64,000 nucleotides of DNA from an uncultured Alphaproteobacteria bacterium (GTDB taxonomy: Bacteria > Pseudomonadota > Alphaproteobacteria > Methylaequorales > Methylaequoraceae). The notes below the pieces were generated by a model. The model was not told where the DNA came from and did no database searches. It was given only the letters and a program-made list of their open reading frames with translations. Of the stretch, positions 1 through 9,379 are shown one piece after another. Made by a program: the position numbers and the translations under genes. The stretch is from contig CACAYF010000007.1 of the NCBI GenBank assembly GCA_902536655.1, forward strand, positions 1 through 64,000, written 5' to 3'. Positions within the stretch are counted from its first letter, which is position 1, and the number at the start of each line of letters is the position of its first letter.

Positions 1-11
1 TATAAATTAGT

Positions 12-704
12 TTATTCTTTTAAACAATCTATTTCTTCTGGACTCACTGACGTTAATACAACAGATGCAGAGTGTTTAGAAACTAACTCACATATTTTTT
101 TCTTAGAATTAACTGTAAATAAAAAGATTTGATTAGATTTAAAATATTTCTGAATAATATGAAAACTGTCAATTGAAACACTTACATACTCAAATTTTAA
201 AAAATTAGTTAAATAGCTCATTAATGATAAATAAATTTTATTTTTGAATACAATTGGGATATTGAAAATAATATTAATTTTTTCGCTTTGTAAAAATTTA
301 AGTTTTAAAAAATTTTGACTCTCAATAAATATTTCATTTTTATAACCAATTTGTTTTAACCTTTCTTTTAACTTTACAAGATTTGAAAACGGAATATCAG
401 ACAGATTTTTAAAATCTAACCATATTTTTTTATCACTTATTAAAAATATATCCTTTAAAGTTGGTAATGAATTATTTAATGGTAAATCATGTGTAATAAA
501 AAATTTATTATGTTGTTTGCTAAAAAAAATATCTATTTCTACACCATTCCACCTTTTATCATCAATTTTTGAAAAGATATCTCCAATATTATTGGAATAA
601 TTTTGGCCTCTATGTAACCATAATTCTGTATTATGAATTTTGTCAGCATATACCTTTACATCGTAAAAAAATAATATTAAAATAAAAGTAATTTTTTTTA
701 ACAT
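12..704 (-). CDS. glycerophosphodiester phosphodiesterase-like / PI-PLC-like protein
   Basis: ORF; N-terminal signal-like segment; LWLHRG, GVEIDIFF and FITHDL motifs resemble the GDPD HRG / E-x-D / H core. Confidence 0.6.
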   Translation of the reverse strand: MLKKITFILILFFYDVKVYADKIHNTELWLHRGQNYSNNIGDIFSKIDDKRWNGVEIDIFFSKQHNKFFITHDLPLNNSLPTLKDIFLISDKKIWLDFKNLSDIPFSNLVKLKERLKQIGYKNEIFIESQNFLKLKFLQSEKINIIFNIPIVFKNKIYLSLMSYLTNFLKFEYVSVSIDSFHIIQKYFKSNQIFLFTVNSKKKICELVSKHSASVVLTSVSPEEIDCLKE

Positions 705-2174
705 TTATTTTAATGTTTTATATTTAATTTGCTTGTTTAATCGTTTATTCAGATTACCATAAAATAATTTATTTTTTTTATTAATATTTGTTTCATTAGT
801 ATAGCCCATTTTATCTACTATAAAGTCGTATAAATGAAGATTACTTACAACATCAATAGGTTTATTTTTATTATTGATATAATATAAAAGAGGTATTTCC
901 CACTCCTGAATCTGTGGATTATTAGAATTACAGTGCGTAAGATTTTTTTTTTTTAATAACTGTCCATGATCAGATAGATAAATTATATCGCTTTCTTTTT
1001 TTAATTTTGATAAAAGATCCTTCAAAAAGTTAATGCTATTCTCTTTAATACTATAAGTATAAATCAAGTTTGCATCACTATTTTTTTTAAGATTAAACTT
1101 TTTTAGATCAATCTTATCAGAATAAGGAAAATGAGAGCCATTTTTTATTACAACAATAAACTGATTGTTATCTTTTGCAGCAACTTCAATTAATTTGTCT
1201 AATAATACTTTGTCTCTATCTTTATTTTTTATATGACTAAAAAAATACTTTTCGTCAATATTTGCAATCTCTTTTATATTTTGTAAATATTGATAATTTC
1301 CAGGTCTCTCTTGAGCTGAAAAATATAAAGTTCTATATTTAGCTTCTTTAGCTTGTAACCATAAACTTTTTCTTAGTACAATATTATCTTCAGCAACCTC
1401 TATTCCGTTCATTAATCCAAAAACAGCTTGGGCACTGCAATTATGAATAGAGTAAAATTTCTGTAAATGTTTGAAATATTTATTATTATCTTTTTCAATT
1501 TTTTTTGCTTTAACAAAATATTCAAACGAGACACTTTCATCAATTATAAGGATTATATTTTTTTTTTTTTTATTAATATTAAAAGTAAGTTTTTGTCTTG
1601 AAAGTTCAAAATTTTTACTATAAAAAATTAAGGGTAATGGAATCAAAGCTTGAAGTTGTGAGGGTAAGCCTTGGGTTGCAAATCCGCCTCTTGAAAAAGA
1701 AATTGAAAAAAGGGCAAAGAAAAATGCTAATGAAAAATAAATTTGTTTCTTATCAAAAAATTTAAAACCTCTGATCCCATTCACAATTAAACAAAAACCA
1801 AAAAAAAAGATCGAGAGGTTTGAAAAAAAATCCTTTCTATAATTTATTACTAAATCATAAAAAGAACTTTTATTCAGTATTGCAATCTCAATATCGTTAA
1901 TATTTATAATATTACCTGAGATGTCAAAAAAGAACTGACTAGCAAAACTTGATGTGAGGAAAATTAAACCTGTGGATACCCTTATGTAAGTGTTTTTAAG
2001 TGACGCAAATATTAAGAAAGATAAAAAAAAAAGAACTGTCACAGATAAAAAAAATAGGAGTTTAATTATACTATTATGACCAATATCAATAAAAAGAGTT
2101 TCATGTAAATTTTTATTGCTTACAAAAAAGTAAACAATAAGAAGAACTACAAGAATGTATTTATTCTTTAACAT
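705..2174 (-). CDS. membrane-anchored sulfatase/phosphoethanolamine transferase-like protein
   Basis: N-terminal TM segments, then alkaline-phosphatase-superfamily motifs IILIIDES, NCSAQAV (nucleophile region), SHFPY, YLSDHGQ. Confidence 0.7.
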   Translation of the reverse strand: MLKNKYILVVLLIVYFFVSNKNLHETLFIDIGHNSIIKLLFFLSVTVLFFLSFLIFASLKNTYIRVSTGLIFLTSSFASQFFFDISGNIININDIEIAILNKSSFYDLVINYRKDFFSNLSIFFFGFCLIVNGIRGFKFFDKKQIYFSLAFFFALFSISFSRGGFATQGLPSQLQALIPLPLIFYSKNFELSRQKLTFNINKKKKNIILIIDESVSFEYFVKAKKIEKDNNKYFKHLQKFYSIHNCSAQAVFGLMNGIEVAEDNIVLRKSLWLQAKEAKYRTLYFSAQERPGNYQYLQNIKEIANIDEKYFFSHIKNKDRDKVLLDKLIEVAAKDNNQFIVVIKNGSHFPYSDKIDLKKFNLKKNSDANLIYTYSIKENSINFLKDLLSKLKKESDIIYLSDHGQLLKKKNLTHCNSNNPQIQEWEIPLLYYINNKNKPIDVVSNLHLYDFIVDKMGYTNETNINKKNKLFYGNLNKRLNKQIKYKTLK

Positions 2175-2553
2175 TAATATTATTTTACAGAAAATTTATG
2201 TAGCTGTAAGTTGTTATTAGTATTTTTTAAATTTAATTTTTATGAATTATTATATCTCTGCTCTTTTTTTTATAACAAAGAAATATATCAAAAAATAATA
2301 ATTATTATTAGTGGACACAATGTCAAAGAATAATTTTGGGCATAGTGAATTAACAAATACCGAGGTGTAATGTAATGCTTATGATTGTTAATTAGTTACG
2401 TCTACCAATTCTTTACAGTAACTTTTTTATATTAATTTTTAAATAGAATCTGATTTCTTTTAAAATTTTCATGCCATATTTATTAGAATTAATAATGTTT
2501 ATTAATCAGATTAAACTTTTTAAATTAAATGAGAATAATGATAAGTTTAATTT

Positions 2554-3144
2554 GTGAAACAAACAATTTTAGTTTTTTATCAGAAATTGATTAAATTCTT
2601 TAGGAGTAAAAAAAGTAATGGAATACTTTATTTTATAGCTTTTATCGAATCAATTTTTTTTCCTCTTCCTACGGATCCCTTTTTTATACCCTATATAATA
2701 TCACAAAAAAAGTTTTATAAATTAGTTTTAATTACAACGGCTTTTTCAGTACTTGGGGGAATTGTTACCTATTTAATGGGAAGCTTCTTTTACCAAGAGG
2801 TTTTGAGTTTTTTATTTGCTCAATCACCTAAAATTGTGTCCTCTATTGACAGTTTTAGTGAAAAATTTGAGGAAATTGGATACATAATAATTCTTATTGG
2901 AGGTTTTTCTCCATTTCCTTTTAAGATAACTTGTTTTGCATCAGGAATTTTAGGTATTAATTTTTTTTCTTTTTTAATTCTGTCTTTAGTATCAAGATTT
3001 TCAAGGTTTTTTCTTGTAGGCTACCTTATTTCAAATTACGGGAATAAAGCTATAAATTTAATTAAAGATAATGTAAAAAAAATAACATGGATTCTTTTAA
3101 TGTTATTAATTATTTTAATTCTTTTAAACTTTTCCGAATTTTAA
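2554..3144 (+). CDS. YqaA/DedA-family (SNARE-associated) membrane protein
   Basis: ORF with GTG start; FIESIFFPLPTDPFFIPYI and GGFSPFPFKITCFASG motifs; multiple TM helices. Confidence 0.8.
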   Translation: MKQTILVFYQKLIKFFRSKKSNGILYFIAFIESIFFPLPTDPFFIPYIISQKKFYKLVLITTAFSVLGGIVTYLMGSFFYQEVLSFLFAQSPKIVSSIDSFSEKFEEIGYIIILIGGFSPFPFKITCFASGILGINFFSFLILSLVSRFSRFFLVGYLISNYGNKAINLIKDNVKKITWILLMLLIILILLNFSEF

Positions 3145-3325
3145 TGTATTTCTCAACGCAATAAAGCCAATTAGGTTTTGCTCTGTAAATAATTTTTTTT
3201 TTTTGAGATAATCTTTTTAAGGCATTCATTATTATATTTTTGGTATATTTGTTTAAAGAAGATTTACCAAAACTTATTTCGTAAAATATATAATTTTTAA
3301 TAACAATTGGTTTTAAATTATATTA
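3110..3325 (-). pseudogene. probable degraded gene remnant (C-terminal fragment)
   Basis: Hand translation gives an open frame NLKPIVIKNYIFYEISFGKSSLNKYTKNIIMNALKRLSQKKKIIYRAKPNWLYCVEKYIKIRKSLKELK*, with an adjacent out-of-frame fragment NVAIDAHLEILRINII*; no full-length start. Confidence 0.35.
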
Positions 3326-3403
3326 ATTCTTAAAATTTCTAAATGTGCATCAATAGCAACATTTTAACAAAAGAAGAATGTAAGATTTAAAATTCGTTAC
3401 TTA

Positions 3404-4123
3404 TTAGAGTGTTTCGATTTCAAACTCCACAGCTTTAAAAAAACAGGTATGGTAGTAATGCGAAATGAGCTCATATTTATTTTTATAAAGAATTTTAAAA
3501 ATTCTAGTTTTAAAAATATCTTCAGTTTTTTTTACATGAATTTCAATTGTAATAATTTTAGGTCTAAATAATTTAAAATCTGAGCCATTTAAAACTTCAA
3601 TCTCATGGCCTTCAACGTCAATATTAAGTAAATCAATTCTATTCTGGATTTTAAACTTTTTGACAACGCTTGTAAGAGTGGTTTTATTTAATTTTTGAAC
3701 GAAATAATCTTTACCAATCAATTTAGACCATTTTTCTGCCCAACTTCTTTCTAAAGTATTTAATCCAGATCCGGAGGTAAAAATGTATGAATTGACTTTA
3801 CCTTTACTTGAGGAAATAGCCATTCTAAAAGAAGAGTCGCGTCTTCTAAAAAGTTTAAAAAATTTAATATTTTTTTCATCAATATCAAAATTCAAACCGC
3901 TCCATCCTTTTTTGTACAAATTATGTGTTAAAGAACCATTTATAGGATGTAAAGCTCCAACATCAATGTAAAAACCTTTGTGATTTTTGAATATTTTATT
4001 TAAAAGAACATCTTCGCCAGTTGCACCATATGACTTAAAAAAAGAAAACTTATATTTTACAAATCTATAAATGTGATAAAAAAATAGATTTTTGATATAT
4101 TTCTCTTTAAAGTTTTTTATCAT
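3404..4123 (-). CDS. FkbM family SAM-dependent methyltransferase
   Basis: GFYIDVGALHPINGSLTHNLYKKGWSGLNFDID and DLLNIDVEGHEIEVLNG motifs. Confidence 0.85.
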   Translation of the reverse strand: MIKNFKEKYIKNLFFYHIYRFVKYKFSFFKSYGATGEDVLLNKIFKNHKGFYIDVGALHPINGSLTHNLYKKGWSGLNFDIDEKNIKFFKLFRRRDSSFRMAISSSKGKVNSYIFTSGSGLNTLERSWAEKWSKLIGKDYFVQKLNKTTLTSVVKKFKIQNRIDLLNIDVEGHEIEVLNGSDFKLFRPKIITIEIHVKKTEDIFKTRIFKILYKNKYELISHYYHTCFFKAVEFEIETL

Positions 4124-4171
4124 ATATGAATTTTATAATTTAACTCCAAAACTAATCAACCAAATAAAGAA

Positions 4172-4705
4172 GTGATGCTTTACTTATTAAAGAAAAATAA
4201 TAGAAAATATTTGATCAAGCTTGTAGAAAAATATTACTTTTTGATTGTATTTATAGCGTCTTCTTCTATTTTAATTTCTGCTTACGTTCTAGAGCTGTTT
4301 TTTAATCATCCTCCTTGCAATCTTTGTGAATACCAAAGAGTACCGTATTTCTTATTATTATTAATCTCATTGGTGTCTGTAAGAATAAAAAAAAATCAAT
4401 TAAAATTTATTGCTCTTATATGTTTTTCTTCAAGCTTTATTATTTCGGGTTTTCATTCTCTAGTTGAACGGAAACTTGTTGAATTTGATATCGGATGTAC
4501 GTCTACTGGTGGTGATATTGATAATATTGAAGATTTGAGAAATTTCCTCGAGCAAACACCATTAATTAAATGTGATGAAATATCTTTCTCAATTTTGGGT
4601 TTGTCTCTCGCAAATTTAAACTTAGTAATTTCAGCTTTACTAATTATTTTAAGTTATTATATTTTGACGAATCATGAAAACAAAACTTCAAAAAACAATA
4701 GATGA
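4172..4705 (+). CDS. dsbB: disulfide bond formation protein B (DsbB-like)
   Basis: Four-TM pattern; CNLC motif and second Cys pair CTSTGG...KCDE. Confidence 0.85.
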   Translation: MMLYLLKKNNRKYLIKLVEKYYFLIVFIASSSILISAYVLELFFNHPPCNLCEYQRVPYFLLLLISLVSVRIKKNQLKFIALICFSSSFIISGFHSLVERKLVEFDIGCTSTGGDIDNIEDLRNFLEQTPLIKCDEISFSILGLSLANLNLVISALLIILSYYILTNHENKTSKNNR

Positions 4706-5198
4706 GATTATAAGGGTCAACCATGCAGGAGAGTATGGGGCTCAAAGAATTTATTCTGGACAAATAAAGTTTTGTAAAAAAAAAGAGTTGAAGAAAAAAC
4801 TCGAAACAATGATTGCTGAGGAATTTGAACATTACGATTATTTTGACAAGGCAATGTTAAAAAAAAGAACCAGACCAACAGTATTAAGTCCAATTTGGCA
4901 TCATGGAGGATATTTCTTAGGTGCAGTAACGTCGCTTCTAGGAGAAAAATATGTTCACGCTTGTACAGAAGCAGTAGAGGAAGTTATTGTTGATCATTAC
5001 AATGCACAGATAAAATATTTGGAACGTCTGGGAGTGGAAAAAGAAATGCTTAAAAAAATAAAAAAATTTTGCGCCGATGAAGATGAACACAGATCATTTG
5101 CAGAACAATCTAACCGAAGTGACCAAAGTGTAAATCTTTTTAAAGGTTTTACAAAAAATTTGACTAAATTAGCTATCAGACTTTCAAAAAAAATTTAA
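4674..5198 (+). CDS. coq7: demethoxyubiquinone hydroxylase (COQ7 family)
   Basis: IIRVNHAGEYGAQRIY, EEFEHYDYF, EEVIVDHY and DEDEHR di-iron motifs. Confidence 0.93.
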   Translation: MKTKLQKTIDEIIRVNHAGEYGAQRIYSGQIKFCKKKELKKKLETMIAEEFEHYDYFDKAMLKKRTRPTVLSPIWHHGGYFLGAVTSLLGEKYVHACTEAVEEVIVDHYNAQIKYLERLGVEKEMLKKIKKFCADEDEHRSFAEQSNRSDQSVNLFKGFTKNLTKLAIRLSKKI

Positions 5199-5764
5199 GG
5201 TTCAAGCTCTGAATCCCAATACAAAAAATCGTTCCAGCTTTGATGAAGGAAATTGGGAGGAAACATCCTTCCAATTTCTTTGAGTTCGAAGTTATTTGGG
5301 GTGTGTGGATTAGATTTAAGTTTAATTCCAATCTTTTTTAAAGATTTATTTCCCTTCATAGTGTTGCAAATTCTACAAGACGTTACAACATTGTCCCATG
5401 TCGTTTTACCACCTTTAGATTTGGGTATAACATGATCAAAAGTTAATTCCTCAACTTTAAAACTCTTAGAACAGTACTGACATAAAAATTTATCTCTCAA
5501 AAAAACGTTAAACCTTGTAAAGGCTGCTTTTTCTGGAAGTGGAATATAGTCTTTTAAAGACACGACGCTTGGAAGTTTAAATGATGTAGAAGGGGATCTT
5601 ACTACTTGATTGTATTCAGATACGACATTTACTCTGTCTAAAAATACAGCCTTAAGTGCATTTTTCCATGACCAAGTAGATAATGGAAAATAGCTTAATG
5701 GCTGATAATCAGCATTAAGAACAAGGGCGGGACATTTATTAGGTACTAAATTCATAAGACTCAC
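5195..5764 (-). CDS. HNH endonuclease
   Basis: CQYCSKSF...LTFDHVIPKSKGGKTTWDNVVTSCRICNTMKGNKS HNH motif. Confidence 0.9.
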   Translation of the reverse strand: MSLMNLVPNKCPALVLNADYQPLSYFPLSTWSWKNALKAVFLDRVNVVSEYNQVVRSPSTSFKLPSVVSLKDYIPLPEKAAFTRFNVFLRDKFLCQYCSKSFKVEELTFDHVIPKSKGGKTTWDNVVTSCRICNTMKGNKSLKKIGIKLKSNPHTPNNFELKEIGRMFPPNFLHQSWNDFLYWDSELEP

Positions 5765-5795
5765 TTTAATACTATATTGTTAATAAACAAAGAAT

Positions 5796-6449
5796 TTAAA
5801 CTTTTAAAATTTTTTTTAAAAAATCATTTCCGAATTCTAGACCAAATCTATCAATGCCATGACCAAGGTTTTCTTGAATATGATGATCTACAGAGAAACC
5901 CATTTTTTTTAGTTTGTTATAAGAGTTTAATGAATTCTCATAATGTATAACTTCATCATCTTTGCCATGAAAAATTCTTACTGGAAATTTAGATGAAACT
6001 TGATTTTCAAACTCTTTATCTTCAAAAAGAAGTCCTGAGTAAGCTAATAAACCGGCACAACTTTTCTTTCTTTTGCATAAATGATACAAGCCCATCATCG
6101 CTCCCTGAGAAAATCCAAAAAAAGCAATTTGAGAATCAACTAAAGAATATTCTCTTTTAATATCCTCTATCAAATTGGTTAGATAAGGACCTGCTTTTTT
6201 TAAACCTTCACCAATTTTTTCAGGAGCAATTGATGTAAGATCAAACCATTGATAGGCATTTACTCCCCATTCACATTTAAAAGGTGCATTTGGAGAAATA
6301 AAAGCTGTGGATGTCAGTTCTTGTTTCCACTCCTGACCGATATTGATAAGATCTTCTCCATTCGCTCCATAGCCATGAAGGAATACGATTGCATTTTTAA
6401 CTTTATTTTCTTCTGGCAAGAGAATTTGTCCGTTAAAGTTTTCTTTCAT
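5796..6449 (-). CDS. phospholipase/carboxylesterase family alpha/beta hydrolase
   Basis: FLHGYGANGEDL, FFGFSQGAMMGLY, HGKDDEVIHY, GHGID; start placed at MKENFNGQ, where the upstream part of the ORF overlaps the nudix gene. Confidence 0.85.
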   Translation of the reverse strand: MKENFNGQILLPEENKVKNAIVFLHGYGANGEDLINIGQEWKQELTSTAFISPNAPFKCEWGVNAYQWFDLTSIAPEKIGEGLKKAGPYLTNLIEDIKREYSLVDSQIAFFGFSQGAMMGLYHLCKRKKSCAGLLAYSGLLFEDKEFENQVSSKFPVRIFHGKDDEVIHYENSLNSYNKLKKMGFSVDHHIQENLGHGIDRFGLEFGNDFLKKILKV

Positions 6450-7296
6450 TTTTTTTAAACAATCTTTTAATTTCAACGATAACGCTTTTTGGAATAAAAT
6501 CACTTTCTTTTAATATAAAAAAATCAATCAATGGAATCACACAATTTGCTTTCAAAGAATTTGTTTCTAAAATCTTGTAAAGATTGGCAAGTTCAATTGA
6601 AAGAAAACTTTCTACATCTCCGTCTTGATTTGAAAATTTCATATCAGCACATTTTTCTAAATGATAATTAAATATAATTGCTGAATTGAAATTAGTCCTT
6701 TCATTGTGTTGATAATGAACAGTGGTACTTTTTTTAGCGCGGGAAGCTTGTTTATAATTTAACCCAGCTTCTTCAAATGCTTCCTTACAAAAATTTTGCT
6801 CAATTGATAGTTCTATTGGTTGACCACCAGCAATTAAATTATCATAAAAGCCTGGGAACTTGTCTAGTTTATAAGATCTTTTTGCAAGATGAATAATTGT
6901 TGAATTCTTGAATCTACTCCAAACATTACAATGTACTCCGTATGCTGGAAATCCAAATTTTGATAGAAACTTTCTTGCAATAATGAATTTTCTTCCACTA
7001 CAAAATTTTTTTTTGTGATCAAACTTTAGCTTTGGTTTTAAAGATTCAAAATCAAAAATTGGACAATATTCAAATTCTTTCTTACTTAGCCTAAACTGAT
7101 TTGTAAAATCAATTATTTTACTAATATTAACATGTTTACACGGAACTTTAATGTCAGGAATGCTTTGTAATGTTGAGATGTGCACCCATCCAATATTTTT
7201 ATTATTAAACTTTATTGGGGTATATTCGGAAAGATCAAAATCATTAATCTGTCTTAATATATCAATAGATAAATCTAAAGTTTTTTTTTTACTCAT
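6433..7296 (-). CDS. NUDIX hydrolase (DUF4743/thiamine pyrophosphokinase-related type)
   Basis: Nudix box GGQPIELSIEQNFCKEAFEEAGL; N-terminal DUF4743-like region. Confidence 0.8.
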   Translation of the reverse strand: MSKKKTLDLSIDILRQINDFDLSEYTPIKFNNKNIGWVHISTLQSIPDIKVPCKHVNISKIIDFTNQFRLSKKEFEYCPIFDFESLKPKLKFDHKKKFCSGRKFIIARKFLSKFGFPAYGVHCNVWSRFKNSTIIHLAKRSYKLDKFPGFYDNLIAGGQPIELSIEQNFCKEAFEEAGLNYKQASRAKKSTTVHYQHNERTNFNSAIIFNYHLEKCADMKFSNQDGDVESFLSIELANLYKILETNSLKANCVIPLIDFFILKESDFIPKSVIVEIKRLFKKNERKL

Positions 7297-9279
7297 TTAG
7301 TAGTATGTCTCTTTAATAATTTTAGTTATTTGTTTCATTATTTCTTCAATTTTAAAATCCTTAGGCGTAAAAACTTCTTTTACACCAAAAGATTTTAATT
7401 TCCTTTCATCAGACGGAGGAATTATTCCTCCCACAATGACAGGAATTTTTGCAAAATTATTCTTTTTTAAAAGGTTCATTATTACTTTTACAAGATGAAT
7501 GTGCGATCCAGAGAGTATGGATAAGCCAATTATGTGAACGCCCTCTTCTACTGCGGCAACAACTAATTGTTCTGGTGTTGATCTTATTCCATCGTAAACC
7601 ACTTCCAAGCCGATGTCTCTTGCTCTAACTGCTATTTGTTCAGCTCCATTAGAGTGACCATCAAGACCGGGTTTTCCAACTAACATCTTAGGACGTCTTT
7701 TAAGTTTGGAAGTTATTTTACTAATCTCTTTTTGAATTTCATGTATTTCTGAGTCTTTCGATCTGGTTTTAGAAATATGAGAAGATACTATTCCTGTTGG
7801 AGCTCTGTATTCTCCAAATACTTCTCGCATAACATTTGACCATTCTCCTGTTGTTACACCATGATGAGCACAATCAACGGAAATCTTCATAATATTTCCG
7901 CCATCAGTGGCAACTTCCTGTAATTTTTTAAGACACAGTAGAACCTTTTTGTTATTTCTTTTTTCTTTCCAAACTGTTACATTATTAATTTGAGATTTCT
8001 CAGCTTCATCATTTACTTTCATGAATCCACCGTCCTTTTCATTTACTAAAGGTGAATTTTCTCCCTCTGAAAAACAGTTCACACCAACAACTTTTTGTTC
8101 TCCTTGCTCTATATTCTTTTGTCTGTTTGTTTGCGATTCTACAAGTTGACTTTTAAGATAGCCACTTTCAATGGCTGGAATTAATCCTCCGATTTTATCT
8201 ATTTTAGATAATTGATCGTTGGCAGATTTTTTCAAAAGTTTAATTTTTTCTTTTAACACTTTTGAGCCCTCAAATATATCTGAAAATTCCAACAAATCTG
8301 TTTCATATGCCATTATTTGTTGTAGCCTAAGACTCCATTGTTGGTCCCATGGTCGTGGAAGACCAAGAGCCTCATTCCAAGCTGGAAGTTGAACAGCTCT
8401 TGCTCTAGAATTTTTTGCTATAACAACTGGAAGCATTTGAATTAAAATTCTATAAACATTATTTTCAGGTTGTAATTCAGTTAAGCCGAGAGAATTTACT
8501 TGCATACCATACCTAAATCTTCTGTACTTTGGATCTGAAATCTTAAATCTTTTTAAACATATTTCGTTCCAAAGTTCAGTGAAACAAGCCATTTTTGCGG
8601 TTTCTGTAACGAATCGCATTCCTGAATTAACAAAAAAACTTATTCTACCAACAATCTTTTCGAACAGGGATTTTTCAATCTTTTCAGAATTATTTAAATA
8701 TTCTAAAACTCCAATTGCTGTAGCCAAAGCAAAAGATAATTCTTGTTCAGGCGTTGCTCCTGCTTCTTGCAGGTGATACGAACAAATATTTATTGGATTC
8801 CATTTGGGTATTTCTTTGGTTGTATATTTAATAACATCTGTTGTTAGCTTTAAACTAGGTTCAGGGGGAAAAATGTAAGTGCCTCTTGATAAATATTCTT
8901 TTGTGATATCATTTTGTGTGGTACCAGCAAGAAGCTTTTTATCAACACCCTGCTTCTCAGCTGTAGCAATATACAATGCAAGAAGCCATGGAGCTGGAGC
9001 ATTTATGGTCATTGAAGTATTCATTTTTTCTAAGGGTATTTTGTTAAAAAGAGTTTGCATATTTCCAACATGGCTTATTGGAACGCCTACTTTACCTACT
9101 TCACCTTTTGAAAGAATATGGTCTGAATCATATCCTGTTTGAGTAGGTAAATCAAAAGCAACAGATAATCCTGTTTGACCTTTTTTTAAATTTTCTCTGT
9201 AAAGTCTGTTTGATGCTGACGCTGAGGAATGCCCAGCATAAGTTCTAATCATCCATGGTTTGTCTTTAACTTTATTCAT
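7297..9279 (-). CDS. ecm: (2R)-ethylmalonyl-CoA mutase (methylmalonyl-CoA mutase family)
   Basis: KPWMIRTYAGHSSASASNRLYRENL, TTGEWSNVMREVFGEYRAPTG, and B12-binding GKPGLDGHSNGAEQIAVRARD; next to ccr, which supports Ecm rather than Mcm. Confidence 0.9.
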   Translation of the reverse strand: MNKVKDKPWMIRTYAGHSSASASNRLYRENLKKGQTGLSVAFDLPTQTGYDSDHILSKGEVGKVGVPISHVGNMQTLFNKIPLEKMNTSMTINAPAPWLLALYIATAEKQGVDKKLLAGTTQNDITKEYLSRGTYIFPPEPSLKLTTDVIKYTTKEIPKWNPINICSYHLQEAGATPEQELSFALATAIGVLEYLNNSEKIEKSLFEKIVGRISFFVNSGMRFVTETAKMACFTELWNEICLKRFKISDPKYRRFRYGMQVNSLGLTELQPENNVYRILIQMLPVVIAKNSRARAVQLPAWNEALGLPRPWDQQWSLRLQQIMAYETDLLEFSDIFEGSKVLKEKIKLLKKSANDQLSKIDKIGGLIPAIESGYLKSQLVESQTNRQKNIEQGEQKVVGVNCFSEGENSPLVNEKDGGFMKVNDEAEKSQINNVTVWKEKRNNKKVLLCLKKLQEVATDGGNIMKISVDCAHHGVTTGEWSNVMREVFGEYRAPTGIVSSHISKTRSKDSEIHEIQKEISKITSKLKRRPKMLVGKPGLDGHSNGAEQIAVRARDIGLEVVYDGIRSTPEQLVVAAVEEGVHIIGLSILSGSHIHLVKVIMNLLKKNNFAKIPVIVGGIIPPSDERKLKSFGVKEVFTPKDFKIEEIMKQITKIIKETYY

Positions 9280-9379
9280 GTTTTTTAAATAATATTATTT
9301 TTAACAGCTAACAAGAAATTATCATTTATTTTTTAATTTTAAGTGGTATAAATTATTTTAGAATATCATAGGATCCATT

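Noticed and set aside
5195-5764. HNH endonuclease as a homing or defence element
   Set aside because: Looks like the stand-alone HNH protein common in alphaproteobacterial chromosomes; no intron, intein or restriction partner nearby.
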